DNA of 64,000 nucleotides from Sinomonas gamaensis (lineage in GTDB: Bacteria; Actinomycetota; Actinomycetes; Actinomycetales; Micrococcaceae), in assembly GCF_005876955.1 (NCBI RefSeq), contig NZ_SSCL01000011.1, positions 85,128-149,127 of the forward strand, in the 5' to 3' direction. The position numbers and the translations under genes are program-made. Positions 40,430 through 49,590 of this stretch are shown in pieces (the first letter of the stretch is position 1; the number at the start of each line of letters is the position of its first letter). The notes under the pieces are model-generated. The model was not told where the DNA came from and did not search any database. It saw nothing but the letters and a program-made list of their open reading frames with translations.

Positions 40430-41404
40430 CGGCAGGACGAGTCCGCCGTCTCTTTCGGCCGCCAACCCGTCGGCGACGAGTCCGGCGATGCAGCGCTCGA
40501 GCCGTTCGGGATCGGGCCCGAGGGCATGAAGCCGCGTGAGCGCTGCGGCGATCGGACCCTCGCCCCCGGCCGCCGGGAGCGCCGGCGCGTCGAAGAGGGG
40601 GCGCGGCACGGGCCGCGAGGCTGCCCTGAGGACGGCCATGACCGCGCCCCGCACCTGCCGGTCCGAGCCGTGCCACGCCTGGCCCTTGGGGACATACGAC
40701 GGCGGCGGCTCGCCCGCCGCTCGCCACGCGCAGTCACGCGCCACCGGGCACGCGGCACACTTCGGAGAGCGAGCCGTGCAGACGACCGCTCCCAGCTCCA
40801 TGACCCCCGCGTTCCAGCGCACCGACGCGGAAAGGCGACCTGCGCCGTCGTCGTCCGGGAGCAGTTCCTCGGCGAGCCTGCGCTCGGCCGCTGTGAGCGC
40901 CGGCGAGGGGAGCGCCTCGCCACGTACGAGGCGCGCGTGCACGCGGCGGATGTTCGTGTCGACGACGGCGGCCCGGCGGCCGAACGCAAACGCGGCCACG
41001 GCGGCGGCCGTGTAGCCGCCAACGCCGGGAAGACTGAGGAGGCCGGCCTCGGTGTCCGGCAGAACGCCGCCGTGCTCGTGGGCGATGACTGTCGCGGCCG
41101 CATGGAGGCGCAGCGCACGCCGTGGATAGCCCAGACGGCCCCACGCCCGGACGGCCTCGCCTGCCGGCTCCGCCGCGAGATCAGCCGGCTGAGGCCAGCG
41201 CTCCATCCACTCGCGCCAGACGGGGAGGACCCGCACCACCGGAGTCTGCTGGAGCATCACCTCGCTGACGAGGATTCCCCAGGGGCTGCATTCAGGGTCG
41301 CGCCACGGGAGGTTGCGCGCCTCGTCGGCGAACCACTCCACGATGGTCGTGTGCAGCCCTTCGAGCACGGCAGGGCTGAGGGCTGGCTCGGCGACGGCGG
41401 TCAG
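40427..41404 (-). CDS. mutY: A/G-specific adenine glycosylase
   Basis: Removes adenine mispaired with 8-oxoguanine. The helix-hairpin-helix LPGVGGYTAAAVAAF is followed by the catalytic aspartate in AVVDTNIRR; the catalytic glutamate is in SEVMLQQTPV. The iron-sulfur cluster ligands have the exact C-X6-C-X2-C-X5-C spacing (CTARSPKCAACPVARDC). Start is uncertain: the best ribosome site (AAAGGAGG) stands 5 bases before a CTG codon at 41404 (LTAVAEPAL), while the nearest standard start is GTG at 41368, without a ribosome site. About 325 residues from the CTG. Confidence 0.92.
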   Translation of the reverse strand: MTAVAEPALSPAVLEGLHTTIVEWFADEARNLPWRDPECSPWGILVSEVMLQQTPVVRVLPVWREWMERWPQPADLAAEPAGEAVRAWGRLGYPRRALRLHAAATVIAHEHGGVLPDTEAGLLSLPGVGGYTAAAVAAFAFGRRAAVVDTNIRRVHARLVRGEALPSPALTAAERRLAEELLPDDDGAGRLSASVRWNAGVMELGAVVCTARSPKCAACPVARDCAWRAAGEPPPSYVPKGQAWHGSDRQVRGAVMAVLRAASRPVPRPLFDAPALPAAGGEGPIAAALTRLHALGPDPERLERCIAGLVADGLAAERDGGLVLP

Positions 41405-41514
41405 GGCTCCTCCTTTGCGGGATCGCGTTTGCGGGATCGCGGCCCTTGCGTAATCAGGGCCATTCCACTGTAGCCGCGGCGGCGCGCCGACCCGGTCTTG
41501 GCGGCAAGGTTTCC

Positions 41515-41520
41515 TAGCCT
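41515..41520 (+). promoter_or_regulatory. -10 box (TAGCCT) of gene 41527
   Basis: TAGCCT ends 6 bases before the ATG; leaderless arrangement. Confidence 0.5.
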
Positions 41521-41526
41521 TGAAGC

Positions 41527-42213
41527 ATGCCGACGCCGCGACGACCCGTTCCACAGCGACAAAGCCAAGCCGTCTACCGGCGCCGTCGCCTCGTCGCCGC
41601 GGCCCTCCTTGTCCTGGTGCTCGGCGTCCTCGGGGTTGGCGGCTGGACCCTCGCGCGAGGGCTCGGGCACGCTTCGGCAACGCGCGCCGCCGTCGATCCG
41701 GGGCCGCTCGCGACCGTTGCACCCTCGCTGTCGGCTTCCCCCTCGGCTCCGGCGGCGACGCCGACGGCAGCTCAGACAACTGCCCCGGCCGCCGCTCCGA
41801 CGGCGTCCCCGACCGTCTCCCCGACTCCGACGTGCGATCCCGCCAAGATCGCCGTGGCAGCGTCCACGGATAAGCAGGTCTATGCGCCGACGGAGAATCC
41901 CGTGCTGACCCTCAAGGTCACCAACCAGAACCCGATTCCGTGCCCCGTCAATGTGGGCACGAGCCAGATGGAGTATCTGATCGTCAGCGGCGCGGACCGG
42001 ATCTACGACTCGAAGGACTGCCAGGACGGGGCCGAGGATCTCGTGAAGACCATCGCGCCTGGGGCCACCGAGACCGCGAACCTCCCATGGTCGCGTACCC
42101 GGTCGACGGAGGGCTGCAAGGCCATCACCGTCAAGCCGCTTCCCGGCACTTACGTGCTGACGGCGTCGCTCGGATCGCTCCAGAGCCCGAAGGCCGTGTT
42201 CACGCTCCAGTGA
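41527..42213 (+). CDS. Hypothetical membrane-anchored secreted protein
   Basis: 228 residues. A basic N-terminus precedes one membrane helix (LVAAALLVLVLGVLGVGGW, about 22-40), then a Pro/Ala/Thr/Ser linker of about 55 residues and a compact C-terminal beta-domain with four cysteines (TPTCDPAKIAV, NPIPCPVNV, SKDCQDGAED, TEGCKAITV). The layout suggests an Ig-like domain held outside the membrane on a flexible stalk. No function known. Confidence 0.8.
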   Translation: MPTPRRPVPQRQSQAVYRRRRLVAAALLVLVLGVLGVGGWTLARGLGHASATRAAVDPGPLATVAPSLSASPSAPAATPTAAQTTAPAAAPTASPTVSPTPTCDPAKIAVAASTDKQVYAPTENPVLTLKVTNQNPIPCPVNVGTSQMEYLIVSGADRIYDSKDCQDGAEDLVKTIAPGATETANLPWSRTRSTEGCKAITVKPLPGTYVLTASLGSLQSPKAVFTLQ

Positions 42214-42237
42214 CGCCCGCGGGCCTGCACAGCGAGG

Positions 42238-43314
42238 TCAGAGGAAGCGGTCCAGGAGGCTCGCCTCGGCCATGCGGCTGAGGCCCTCGCGCACCGTCCG
42301 GGCACGCTGCTCCCCGATGCCGTCGACCGTCATGAGGTCCTCGATCGTCGCGGCCATGAGGTTCTGGAGGCCTCCGAAGTGGTCCACGAGCCGCTCGGCC
42401 ACTGCTCTGGGAACGGGCTTGAGGCCTGAGATGAGGCGGTAGCCGCGGGGTTCGACGACGGCGTCGAGCGTCGCTTCGCCCCCCGCGTAGCCGAGGATCG
42501 CGGCCACGCGGTTGAGGTCGATGAGGTCGGTGGCCGAAAGGTCTGCGAGGGCCTGGACTGCCGCTTCGATGGTCTCGGGCGTCGCGTCCTCGCCCGCGTA
42601 GTCGCGGATGACGACGTCGCTGCCTGGTCCGCGCCCCACGGTGAGTTCCTCGAGCTGGAGCGAGAGCAGGCGGCCGTCCTCTCCGAGTTCGAGCACGTAC
42701 TGGCTGATCTCCTCCGAGATGCGGCGGACCATCTCCTGGCGCTGCAGGGTCTGCGCGACGTCCCGCACGGTGACCATGGCCTCGATCTCCAGGGCGGAGA
42801 GGGAGTTGGTCACCTGATCGAGCCGGGCCCGGTAGCGTTCGAGGGTGGCGAGCGCCTGATTCGCGCGGGCGAGCACCTTCTCCGAGCCTTCGAGGACGAA
42901 CCTCAGTCCGCCCACGTACAGGGCGATGATCTGCATGGACTGGCTTACCGAGATGACGGGGAGGCTGGTCTGGATAGCGACACGTTCTGCGGTGCGGTGA
43001 CGGGTCCCGGATTCGGAGGTGGGGATGGTCGAATCCGGCACCAGGTGCACGGCCGCCCGGATGATGGTCTTCGCCTCGCGGTCCATGACGATGGCACCGT
43101 CCATCTTCGCGAGCTCGCGCAGGCGAGTCGGAGAGAACTCGATGCCGATTTCGAAGCCGCCCGAGCAGAGGGACTCGACGGTGCGGTCGAAGCCGAGGAC
43201 AATCAGAGCGCCGGTGCGGCCGCGGAGGATGCGTTCGAGCCCGTCACGGAGGCCGGTTCCCGGTGCAACCCGACCCAAGGTGTCGGCGAGCACTTCCTCG
43301 GGACTCCGAGCCAT
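42238..43314 (-). CDS. disA: DNA integrity scanning diadenylate cyclase DisA
   Basis: 358 residues; makes c-di-AMP while scanning DNA and stops at recombination intermediates. The cyclase domain has the MDGAIVMD motif and GTRHRTAERVA (RHR loop). A helical linker joins it to the C-terminal helix-hairpin-helix domain (MTVDGIGEQRARTVREGL) that contacts DNA. The start at MARSPEEV is supported by AAAGGGAA 7 bases upstream. Downstream of radA on the same strand with a 107-base gap; RadA is known to modulate DisA in other bacteria. Confidence 0.96.
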   Translation of the reverse strand: MARSPEEVLADTLGRVAPGTGLRDGLERILRGRTGALIVLGFDRTVESLCSGGFEIGIEFSPTRLRELAKMDGAIVMDREAKTIIRAAVHLVPDSTIPTSESGTRHRTAERVAIQTSLPVISVSQSMQIIALYVGGLRFVLEGSEKVLARANQALATLERYRARLDQVTNSLSALEIEAMVTVRDVAQTLQRQEMVRRISEEISQYVLELGEDGRLLSLQLEELTVGRGPGSDVVIRDYAGEDATPETIEAAVQALADLSATDLIDLNRVAAILGYAGGEATLDAVVEPRGYRLISGLKPVPRAVAERLVDHFGGLQNLMAATIEDLMTVDGIGEQRARTVREGLSRMAEASLLDRFL

Positions 43315-43421
43315 ATGACGTTCCCTTTCGCGGCACAGCAAAGGCACCCACGTGGGCACTGAGTCCCATGGTATATGCGCGTGCGGACGCGTACGTGCCG
43401 GAAAATGGCAACGATTCGGCC

Positions 43422-44813
43422 TCAGGATGGCGTGATGAGGAGGCCGAGTGCCTCGGCCACGTGACCCACCTCACGAACGGAGAATCCGGGGGGAATCTCG
43501 CCCGGGCCATTGGGGCTTGCCGGGACCACGGCGTGGGTGAAGCCGAGCCGGTGGGCCTCCTGAATGCGGCGATTGATGCCCGGCACGGGGCGCACCTCGC
43601 CCGCGAGGCCGACCTCCCCGAACGCGATGAGCCGCTGCGGAAGTGCTTGTCGCGTCTTTGCCGAGGCAACGGCGAGGGCGACCGCGAGGTCGGTCGCGGG
43701 CTCGCTGAGCTTGACGCCGCCAACGGTGGCGACGTAGCTGTCGTCCTTGTGCAGGATGCAGCCCGCCCGTTGTTGGAGGACCGCGAGCAGCATGGCGACG
43801 CGGGACGAATCGAGCCCGCTCGTGGCCCGCCGAGGCTGTCCGTTTGCGCTCTCGGCAAGGAGCGACTGCACTTCCGCGAGCAGCGGCCTGCGGCCCTCGA
43901 GCGTCACGGTGATGCACGTTCCGGACACGGGCTCCTTCGTCCGCGAGACGAACAGCCCCGAAGGATCGGTGACGCTCGAGATCCCCTCTTCGCCCAAGTC
44001 GAAGCAGCCGACCTCGTCCGTGGGCCCGTAGCGGTTCTTCACAGCGCGGATCAGACGCAGCCGCGAGTGCCTTTCGCCCTCGAACTGGCAGACGACGTCC
44101 ACGAGGTGCTCGAGCAGGCGCGGGCCCGCGATCGATCCGTCCTTCGTCACGTGGCCCACAAGGAGGGTGGTCATGTTCCGGCGCTTGGCCGCTGCGATGA
44201 TCGACGCCGCGACCTCGCGGACCTGCGAGACGCCGCCTGCACTTCCCTCGACTTCCGCGCTCGAGAGGGTCTGGACGGAGTCGACGACGAGGAGGCGCGG
44301 CTCCAGCTTCTCGACCTGGCCGAGGGCCTGGGCGAGGTCCGTCTCCGCCGAGAGATACAGCCCGGGGGCGACGGCGTTGATCCGCTCGGCACGGAGCTTC
44401 ACCTGGGCGGCGGACTCCTCGCCCGTCACGTAGAGGACCCCGCCGGGGGTGCTTCCCGTGGCGGCGACCTTGGCGGCAACGTCGAGCAGGAGCGTCGACT
44501 TGCCCACGCCGGGCTCCCCCGCAAGGAGGATGACCGCGCCCGGCACGAGCCCGCCGCCGAGCACTCGGTCGAGCTCGCTCACGCCAGTCGGCAGGAAGGC
44601 CGCCTCGGTCGCATCGACCTCCGCAATCTGGCGAGCCGGCTCGCGGACGCTCGTGGCCGCCGTCGTCCGCGCTACGGTGACGCCGGCCTCCTCGACGGTT
44701 CCCCACGACTGGCATTCGCCGCACCGGCCCACCCACTTCGCCGTGGTCCACCCGCATTCGGCACAGCGGTAGGCGGCGGCGCGGGAGGATCGGGCGGAAG
44801 TCTTCGAAGCCAT
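43422..44813 (-). CDS. radA: DNA repair protein RadA
   Basis: 463 residues, a RecA-like helicase that helps branch migration. The N-terminal zinc finger (YRCAECGWTTAKWVGRCGEC), Walker A GEPGVGKSTLL, the RadA-specific KNRYG motif (usually KNRFG) and a C-terminal Lon-protease-like domain (TDLAVALAVASAKT) are present. The start at MASKTSAR fits a TAGCCT -10 seven bases upstream. Pairs with disA downstream. Confidence 0.96.
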   Translation of the reverse strand: MASKTSARSSRAAAYRCAECGWTTAKWVGRCGECQSWGTVEEAGVTVARTTAATSVREPARQIAEVDATEAAFLPTGVSELDRVLGGGLVPGAVILLAGEPGVGKSTLLLDVAAKVAATGSTPGGVLYVTGEESAAQVKLRAERINAVAPGLYLSAETDLAQALGQVEKLEPRLLVVDSVQTLSSAEVEGSAGGVSQVREVAASIIAAAKRRNMTTLLVGHVTKDGSIAGPRLLEHLVDVVCQFEGERHSRLRLIRAVKNRYGPTDEVGCFDLGEEGISSVTDPSGLFVSRTKEPVSGTCITVTLEGRRPLLAEVQSLLAESANGQPRRATSGLDSSRVAMLLAVLQQRAGCILHKDDSYVATVGGVKLSEPATDLAVALAVASAKTRQALPQRLIAFGEVGLAGEVRPVPGINRRIQEAHRLGFTHAVVPASPNGPGEIPPGFSVREVGHVAEALGLLITPS

Positions 44814-44820
44814 GTGCCCA

Positions 44821-44826
44821 AGGCTA
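44821..44826 (-). promoter_or_regulatory. -10 box (TAGCCT) of radA
   Basis: Minus-strand TAGCCT, 7 bases before ATG 44813; supports that start over a further upstream ATG. Confidence 0.55.
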
Positions 44827-44850
44827 GCCGCGGCCTCCGACATTCTTGGG

Positions 44851-44886
44851 CGTCACAAGTCCGGCAGGCGTCACAGGTCCGGCAGG
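44851..44886. repeat. 18-bp tandem repeat at the end of the FUSC gene
   Basis: Copies 44851-44868 and 44869-44886 differ at one base. The second copy supplies the last codons and stop of the FUSC gene, the first is intergenic. Confidence 0.8.
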
Positions 44887-45989
44887 AGCGCTATCGCATC
44901 GTTGTGCTCGTAGCCGGTGGCCTCGAGGAGGTCCACCAGCATGGGGCGGATGAGGATCACCAGGGCCTCGCCCTCGAGCCGCTCGACATGGAGTTTGCGC
45001 GGGTGGGCGCGGGCGGCGATGTCCTCGAGCATGAGGCCTGCGGAGCGGAGGTTCGCGCGGCGTTCTGCGCGGTCCCATGTGGAAAGGCCTGCAGCCACGA
45101 GATCGAGCGCCTCCGCGGTGTCCTCGAGGAGGTCGGCGATGCCCTCCGACGCGGCGCTTGAGAGTGCGGCGTTGTTGATCGCGCTCGTGAGGCGTCTCGC
45201 GACGACGCGCCCGTTGCGCAGGGCGAGGTCGAGGTACTCGACGGCCTGCGCGAAGCTCTCGATTTCGCCCCGGTACCGCCGATACGCGGGGGCGAGCCGG
45301 GCGACCTCGCCAGAGGTCTTGAGCGTGCTGCGGATCGTGTCCACCAGCCCTTGGGAGCCGCGGCCGCGGACGAGCGCGTGCCATGCCCGAGTCGAGTCGC
45401 TGTCCTTGAGTGCCACGGAGCATTCACGCAGCATCTCGGAGAACGCACCGACGAGCTGCTGGAGGTCGTGCCGTGGCTGTACCCGCGGATCGCGGGGGAC
45501 GAGCGCGGTGATGAGCAGCGAGACCAGACCGCCCACGATGGCATCCAGACTTCGCGTGAACGGGCCGCCGACTGGTGTGGGGAGCAGGACGACGAAGAGC
45601 GATTGGATGCCGAGCTGGGTAGCGAAGATCACCCCGCGGTCGAGGAAGCGGGCAAGCAGGAGCGAGACGATGAGCGCGAAGCCGGCCTGCCAGATCCCAG
45701 CCCCGGCGAAGGTCACCACCAGGTCGCCGAGGGCGATGCCCAGAGTGCAGCCGACCGATACCTCGAGAACCTTCCGCACCGTCAGATCGCGGCCGAAGCC
45801 GAGGGCGATGAGCGCCGAAGTCGCCGCGAAGATGGGTCCCACATGCCCGAGCAGGTACTGCGCGATCAGGTAGGCGAGCACGGCGCCGACGGTCATGAGG
45901 AGCGCCGGGAGGGCTGAGGCCCGAGTACGCGCCCAACCGGCCCTCGTCCGGTCACGGAGGACGTGTTCCACATGCTCGAGCCGCTGCAT
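44871..45989 (-). CDS. FUSC family membrane protein (aromatic-acid exporter-like)
   Basis: 372 residues. An N-terminal membrane domain of about six helices (starting ALPALLMTVGAVLAYLIAQY, then IWQAGFALIVSLLLARFLD) is followed by a cytoplasmic helical domain from about residue 175 (PRHDLQQLVGAFSEMLRECS), the layout of FUSC/aromatic acid exporter (YeeA/AaeB-like) proteins. Likely moves organic anions out of the cell; substrate unknown. Leaderless promoter: TAGACT ends 6 bases before the ATG. Confidence 0.85.
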   Translation of the reverse strand: MQRLEHVEHVLRDRTRAGWARTRASALPALLMTVGAVLAYLIAQYLLGHVGPIFAATSALIALGFGRDLTVRKVLEVSVGCTLGIALGDLVVTFAGAGIWQAGFALIVSLLLARFLDRGVIFATQLGIQSLFVVLLPTPVGGPFTRSLDAIVGGLVSLLITALVPRDPRVQPRHDLQQLVGAFSEMLRECSVALKDSDSTRAWHALVRGRGSQGLVDTIRSTLKTSGEVARLAPAYRRYRGEIESFAQAVEYLDLALRNGRVVARRLTSAINNAALSSAASEGIADLLEDTAEALDLVAAGLSTWDRAERRANLRSAGLMLEDIAARAHPRKLHVERLEGEALVILIRPMLVDLLEATGYEHNDAIALLPDL

Positions 45990-45995
45990 AGAGGC

Positions 45996-46001
45996 AGTCT
46001 A
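45996..46001 (-). promoter_or_regulatory. -10 box (TAGACT) of the FUSC gene
   Basis: Minus-strand TAGACT, 6 bases before ATG 45989; leaderless arrangement. Confidence 0.5.
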
Positions 46002-46084
46002 GGGAGGTCGGCAGCGCCCTTTACTCAGAGGGCCGTGTGATGTGCAAGACTCCCGCGCCGGTTGTCACCCCAACTCCGCCGCCC

Positions 46085-46106
46085 GTTCATCTTCCGTTAA
46101 CCGACG
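46085..46106 (+). promoter_or_regulatory. Possible PHO box upstream of pstS
   Basis: Two direct 11-base units, GTTCATCTTCC and GTTAACCGACG, abut each other. The 11-base periodicity and GTTCA-type core resemble PhoP boxes of actinobacteria. The site lies about 115 bases before the pstS start. Confidence 0.45.
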
Positions 46107-46221
46107 GCGCGGAATCTCTTTACCTGAGGAACCTAGCTTCGAATCAGTACGACTCGTACGCACCCGTTCGGACGCGCCCTTCGCACGGCGCACCTGAAAC
46201 CACCCTGGAAGGGGTCATTTC

Positions 46222-47337
46222 GTGAAGGCTATCCGTTTCGGCCGTCTTTCGGCCGTCGCCGTCGTTGCCGCAGGCGCGCTTGCCCTGTCGGCGTGCGGTT
46301 CCGACAATGCCACCGGCAGCAGCGCCAGCTCGACGCCGTCGGGCCCGAAGGTCACCGGGACTCTGACCGGCACGGGCTCGAGCGCACAGTCCGCCGCGGT
46401 CGACGCGTGGAAGCAGGGCTTCACCCAGGCGAACTCGGGCGTCACCGTCCAGTACTCGCCGGACGGCTCGGGCGCGGGCCGCAAGACGTTCATCTCGGGC
46501 GCGAGCCAGTTCGCCGGCTCCGACGCGGCGATGACGACCGATGAGCTCAACTCGGCGAAGGCCGTATGCGGCCCGGACGGCGCCCTCGACATCCCGGTGT
46601 ACATCTCCCCGATCGCCGTGACCTTCAACCTGCCGGGCGTCACGTCCCTGAACCTCTCGGCCGACACGATCGCCAAGATCTTCCGCGGCCAGATCTCCAA
46701 GTGGAACGACCCGGCCATCGCCGCCGACAACTCGGGTGCCAACCTCCCGGATCTCAAGATCACGCCGGTGCACCGCTCCGACGACTCGGGCACCACCCAG
46801 AACTTCACCGAGTACCTTGCCAAGGCGGCCCCGTCGGTCTGGACCGACAAGTCGAGCCAGACCTGGCCGGCGTCGCTCCCCGGCGAGAACGCGAAGGGCA
46901 CCTCCGGCGTCGTCAAGACCGTGACCGACACGCAGGGTGCGTTCGCCTACGCCGATGACTCGGCCGTGGGCGGCAGCCTCGGCAAGGCCAAGATCAAGGT
47001 CGGCAGCCAGTTCGTGGCCCTCTCCGCCGAGGGCGCCGCGAAGGCCGTCGAGATCTCGAAGCCGGCCGACGGCCGCGCCGCGAACGACCTCGCGCTGAAC
47101 CTCGACCGGACCACGACCGACACGTCGGCCTACCCGATCGTCCTCGTCTCGTACCACGTCGTCTGCACGGCCTACAAGGATCAGGCCACCGCGGACCTCG
47201 TGAAGGCGTGGGAGAACTACGTCGTGTCCGACGCCGGCCAGAAGGCCGCCGCCTCCGCCGCGAAGAGCGCCCCGCTTTCCTCGGCCCTCGCCGCGAAGGC
47301 CAAGACCGCGATCGCTTCCATCAAGGTCAAGTCCTAG
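46222..47337 (+). CDS. pstS: Phosphate ABC transporter substrate-binding protein
   Basis: 371 residues; the lipoprotein that captures phosphate outside the membrane. Signal peptide with lipobox LSAC (LALSACGSDNATG), then TLTGTGSSAQSAAVDAWKQGF and GRKTFISGASQFAGSDAAM, the phosphate-binding loops. GTG start. First gene of pstSCAB; a stable stem-loop separates it from pstC, probably allowing much more PstS than permease to be made. Confidence 0.96.
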   Translation: MKAIRFGRLSAVAVVAAGALALSACGSDNATGSSASSTPSGPKVTGTLTGTGSSAQSAAVDAWKQGFTQANSGVTVQYSPDGSGAGRKTFISGASQFAGSDAAMTTDELNSAKAVCGPDGALDIPVYISPIAVTFNLPGVTSLNLSADTIAKIFRGQISKWNDPAIAADNSGANLPDLKITPVHRSDDSGTTQNFTEYLAKAAPSVWTDKSSQTWPASLPGENAKGTSGVVKTVTDTQGAFAYADDSAVGGSLGKAKIKVGSQFVALSAEGAAKAVEISKPADGRAANDLALNLDRTTTDTSAYPIVLVSYHVVCTAYKDQATADLVKAWENYVVSDAGQKAAASAAKSAPLSSALAAKAKTAIASIKVKS

Positions 47338-47348
47338 TCAAGAGGTCT

Positions 47349-47399
47349 CCAGCGCAAGCCCGCCCCGACCGCAACCGGCTGGGGCGGGCCTTGCGCTGG
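47349..47399 (+). terminator. Stem-loop between pstS and pstC (attenuator or mRNA stabiliser)
   Basis: 18-base left arm (47349-47366) pairs with 47381-47399 with a single bulged base; 14-base loop. GC-rich, no T tract, so probably partial termination or 3'-end protection of pstS mRNA. Confidence 0.65.
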
Positions 47400-47419
47400 G
47401 TGCGAGAGGACGTGTCAAG

Positions 47420-48433
47420 ATGACGAGAACCGCTGGCGAAATGACCCCTGCAACATCCAAGGGACCTGATGTGACCACGACCCAGACCAAGACCCCGGAG
47501 CAGGCCGAAGGGCCGCGCCCACTGTCTGCGCGTGAGGGCGCCGGGGGAGACAAGATCTTCTCGGGGGCTGCGCTCGCGGCAGGCGCCATCATCCTCGTGG
47601 TCCTCTTCGCCGTCGCGGTCTTCCTCATCGCGCAGGCCCTCCCCGCGCTCGTGGCGCCGCAGGATCAGATCGCTGGCGGGAAGGGCTTCTGGGCCTACAT
47701 CCTGCCGCTCGTCATCGGAACGGTGATCGCGGCCGTCATCGCCCTGGTCATCGCTACCCCGATCTCCATCGGCGTGGCGCTCTTCATCTCGCACTACGCC
47801 CCCCGGGAGATTGCCCAGATCCTCGGCTACGTGATCGACCTGCTCGCGGCAATCCCCTCGGTCGTCTTCGGCGCGTGGGGCATCTCCTTCCTCGCCCCGG
47901 CGCTCGTTCCCGGCTACAACTGGCTTTCCTCGACCCTCGGCTGGATCCCGATCTTCGCGGGGCCGCCATCGGCGACCGGCAAGACGATCATGACGGCCTC
48001 CGTCGTGCTGGCCGTGATGATCATCCCGATCATCACGTCGATCTCCCGCGAGATCTTCCTCCAGACGCCCAAGCTCCACGAGGAGGCCGCCCTGGCCCTC
48101 GGTGCGACCCGGTGGGAGATGGTCAAGATGGCCGTGTTCCCGTTCGCCCGGCCCGGCGTGATCAGCGCCGTCATGCTCGGTCTCGGCCGCGCGCTCGGCG
48201 AGACGATGGCCGTGGCCCTGGTGCTCTCCTCGGGCCCGCTCCTCGCGAGCCTCATCAAGTCCGGCAACCAGACGATCGCGGCGGAGATCGCCCTCAACTT
48301 CCCCGAGGCGAGCGGCCTGAGCCTCAGCACGCTCATCGCCGCCGGCCTCGTCCTCTTCGTCATCACCCTCGTGGTCAACGTCGTCGCCCGCTGGGTCATC
48401 AGCCGCCACAAGGAATTCTCGGGAGCGAACTGA
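47420..48433 (+). CDS. pstC: Phosphate ABC transporter permease PstC
   Basis: 337 residues with six membrane helices, starting IFSGAALAAGAIILVVLFAV after a hydrophilic N-terminus of about 45 residues. The EAA loop that contacts PstB is EEAALALGATRWEM. I start at ATG 47420; later in-frame starts exist (ATG 47441 and GTG 47471, the latter preceded by AAGGGA), so the N-terminus is uncertain by up to 17 residues. Confidence 0.94.
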   Translation: MTRTAGEMTPATSKGPDVTTTQTKTPEQAEGPRPLSAREGAGGDKIFSGAALAAGAIILVVLFAVAVFLIAQALPALVAPQDQIAGGKGFWAYILPLVIGTVIAAVIALVIATPISIGVALFISHYAPREIAQILGYVIDLLAAIPSVVFGAWGISFLAPALVPGYNWLSSTLGWIPIFAGPPSATGKTIMTASVVLAVMIIPIITSISREIFLQTPKLHEEAALALGATRWEMVKMAVFPFARPGVISAVMLGLGRALGETMAVALVLSSGPLLASLIKSGNQTIAAEIALNFPEASGLSLSTLIAAGLVLFVITLVVNVVARWVISRHKEFSGAN

Positions 48434-48434
48434 C

Positions 48435-49541
48435 ATGGCCTCCATCACGACCACTGCCCGCCGTTCTGCCCTGACCCGGAATCGCCTGCCCCGCTACGCG
48501 ATCTGGGCCGCCGTCGTCGTGGGCCTCGTCCTCGGCGCCGCGCTCTCCACGCTCGTGGGATTCAACCCCTTCGGGTGGGGCGTCTTCGCCGCGATCGTGT
48601 TCACGGCCGTCTACGTCGCGTGGAGCGGCGTTGTCGAAGGCTCCCGCAAAGCGAAGGACAAGCTCGCCACGTGCCTCGTGGTCGGCGCCTTCCTCGTGGC
48701 CCTCCTGCCTCTCATCTCGGTCATCTGGACCGTGCTCGTCGAGGGCACCAAGGGCCTCGCGACGCCCGGCTTCCTCACCACCTCCATGAACGGCGTGAGC
48801 GGCATCCAGGACAACGAGTCCGCCAGCGACGGCACGAAGGTCCTCGGCGGCATCTACCACTCGCTCCTGGGTACCCTGCTCATCACTCTTTGGGCCACGA
48901 TCATCTCGGTCCCGATCGGCCTGCTCACCTCGGTCTACCTCGTCGAGTACGGCAACGGGAACCGGCTCTCGCGGGGCATCACGTTCTTTGTGGACGTGAT
49001 GACCGGCATCCCGTCGATCGTCGCCGGCCTCTTCGCCGCCGCCCTGTTCGCCACGATCTTCGGCCCGGGCACCAAGACCGGGTTCGTGGCCGCCGTCGCG
49101 CTCTCCGTGCTGATGATCCCGGTGGTGGTGCGCTCGAGCGAGGAGATGCTTCGGATCGTCCCGAATGAGCTCCGCGAGGCCTCGTACGCGCTGGGCGTGC
49201 GCAAGTGGCGCACCATCCTCAAGGTGGTGATTCCGACGGCGATCTCCGGCATCGCCTCGGGCGTCACCCTTGCGATTGCCCGAGTCATCGGCGAGACGGC
49301 ACCGATCCTGGTCACGGCCGGTTTCGCGACGAAGATCAATACCAACGTCTTCGCGGACTGGATGTCGTCGCTGCCCACGTTCATCTACACGCAGATCCTC
49401 AACCCGACCTCGCCCTCGAATCCGGATCCGAGCCTTCAGCGTGCGTGGGGCGCCGCGCTGGTGCTCATCATCTGCGTCATGATCCTCAACCTCGTCGCAC
49501 GCCTCGTGGCCCGGTTCTTCGCGCCGAAGACCGGACGCTGA
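48435..49541 (+). CDS. pstA: Phosphate ABC transporter permease PstA
   Basis: 368 residues, second permease subunit. An extra pair of N-terminal helices ([20 protein letters not shown] and [15 protein letters not shown]) precedes the usual six-helix core, making it longer than E. coli PstA (about 296). EAA loop: [19 protein letters not shown]. Starts 1 base after pstC. Confidence 0.95.
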   Translation: MASITTTARRSALTRNRLPRYAIWAAVVVGLVLGAALSTLVGFNPFGWGVFAAIVFTAVYVAWSGVVEGSRKAKDKLATCLVVGAFLVALLPLISVIWTVLVEGTKGLATPGFLTTSMNGVSGIQDNESASDGTKVLGGIYHSLLGTLLITLWATIISVPIGLLTSVYLVEYGNGNRLSRGITFFVDVMTGIPSIVAGLFAAALFATIFGPGTKTGFVAAVALSVLMIPVVVRSSEEMLRIVPNELREASYALGVRKWRTILKVVIPTAISGIASGVTLAIARVIGETAPILVTAGFATKINTNVFADWMSSLPTFIYTQILNPTSPSNPDPSLQRAWGAALVLIICVMILNLVARLVARFFAPKTGR

Positions 49542-49590
49542 CCGAGCCCTGCGCCAGCGCATTCCAGACCGCACTGAATCGAAGGAAAGC

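Noticed and set aside
46037..46225. 62-codon ORF before pstS
   Set aside because: Overlaps the PHO-box-like region and the pstS start; proline-rich leader composition, no ribosome site.
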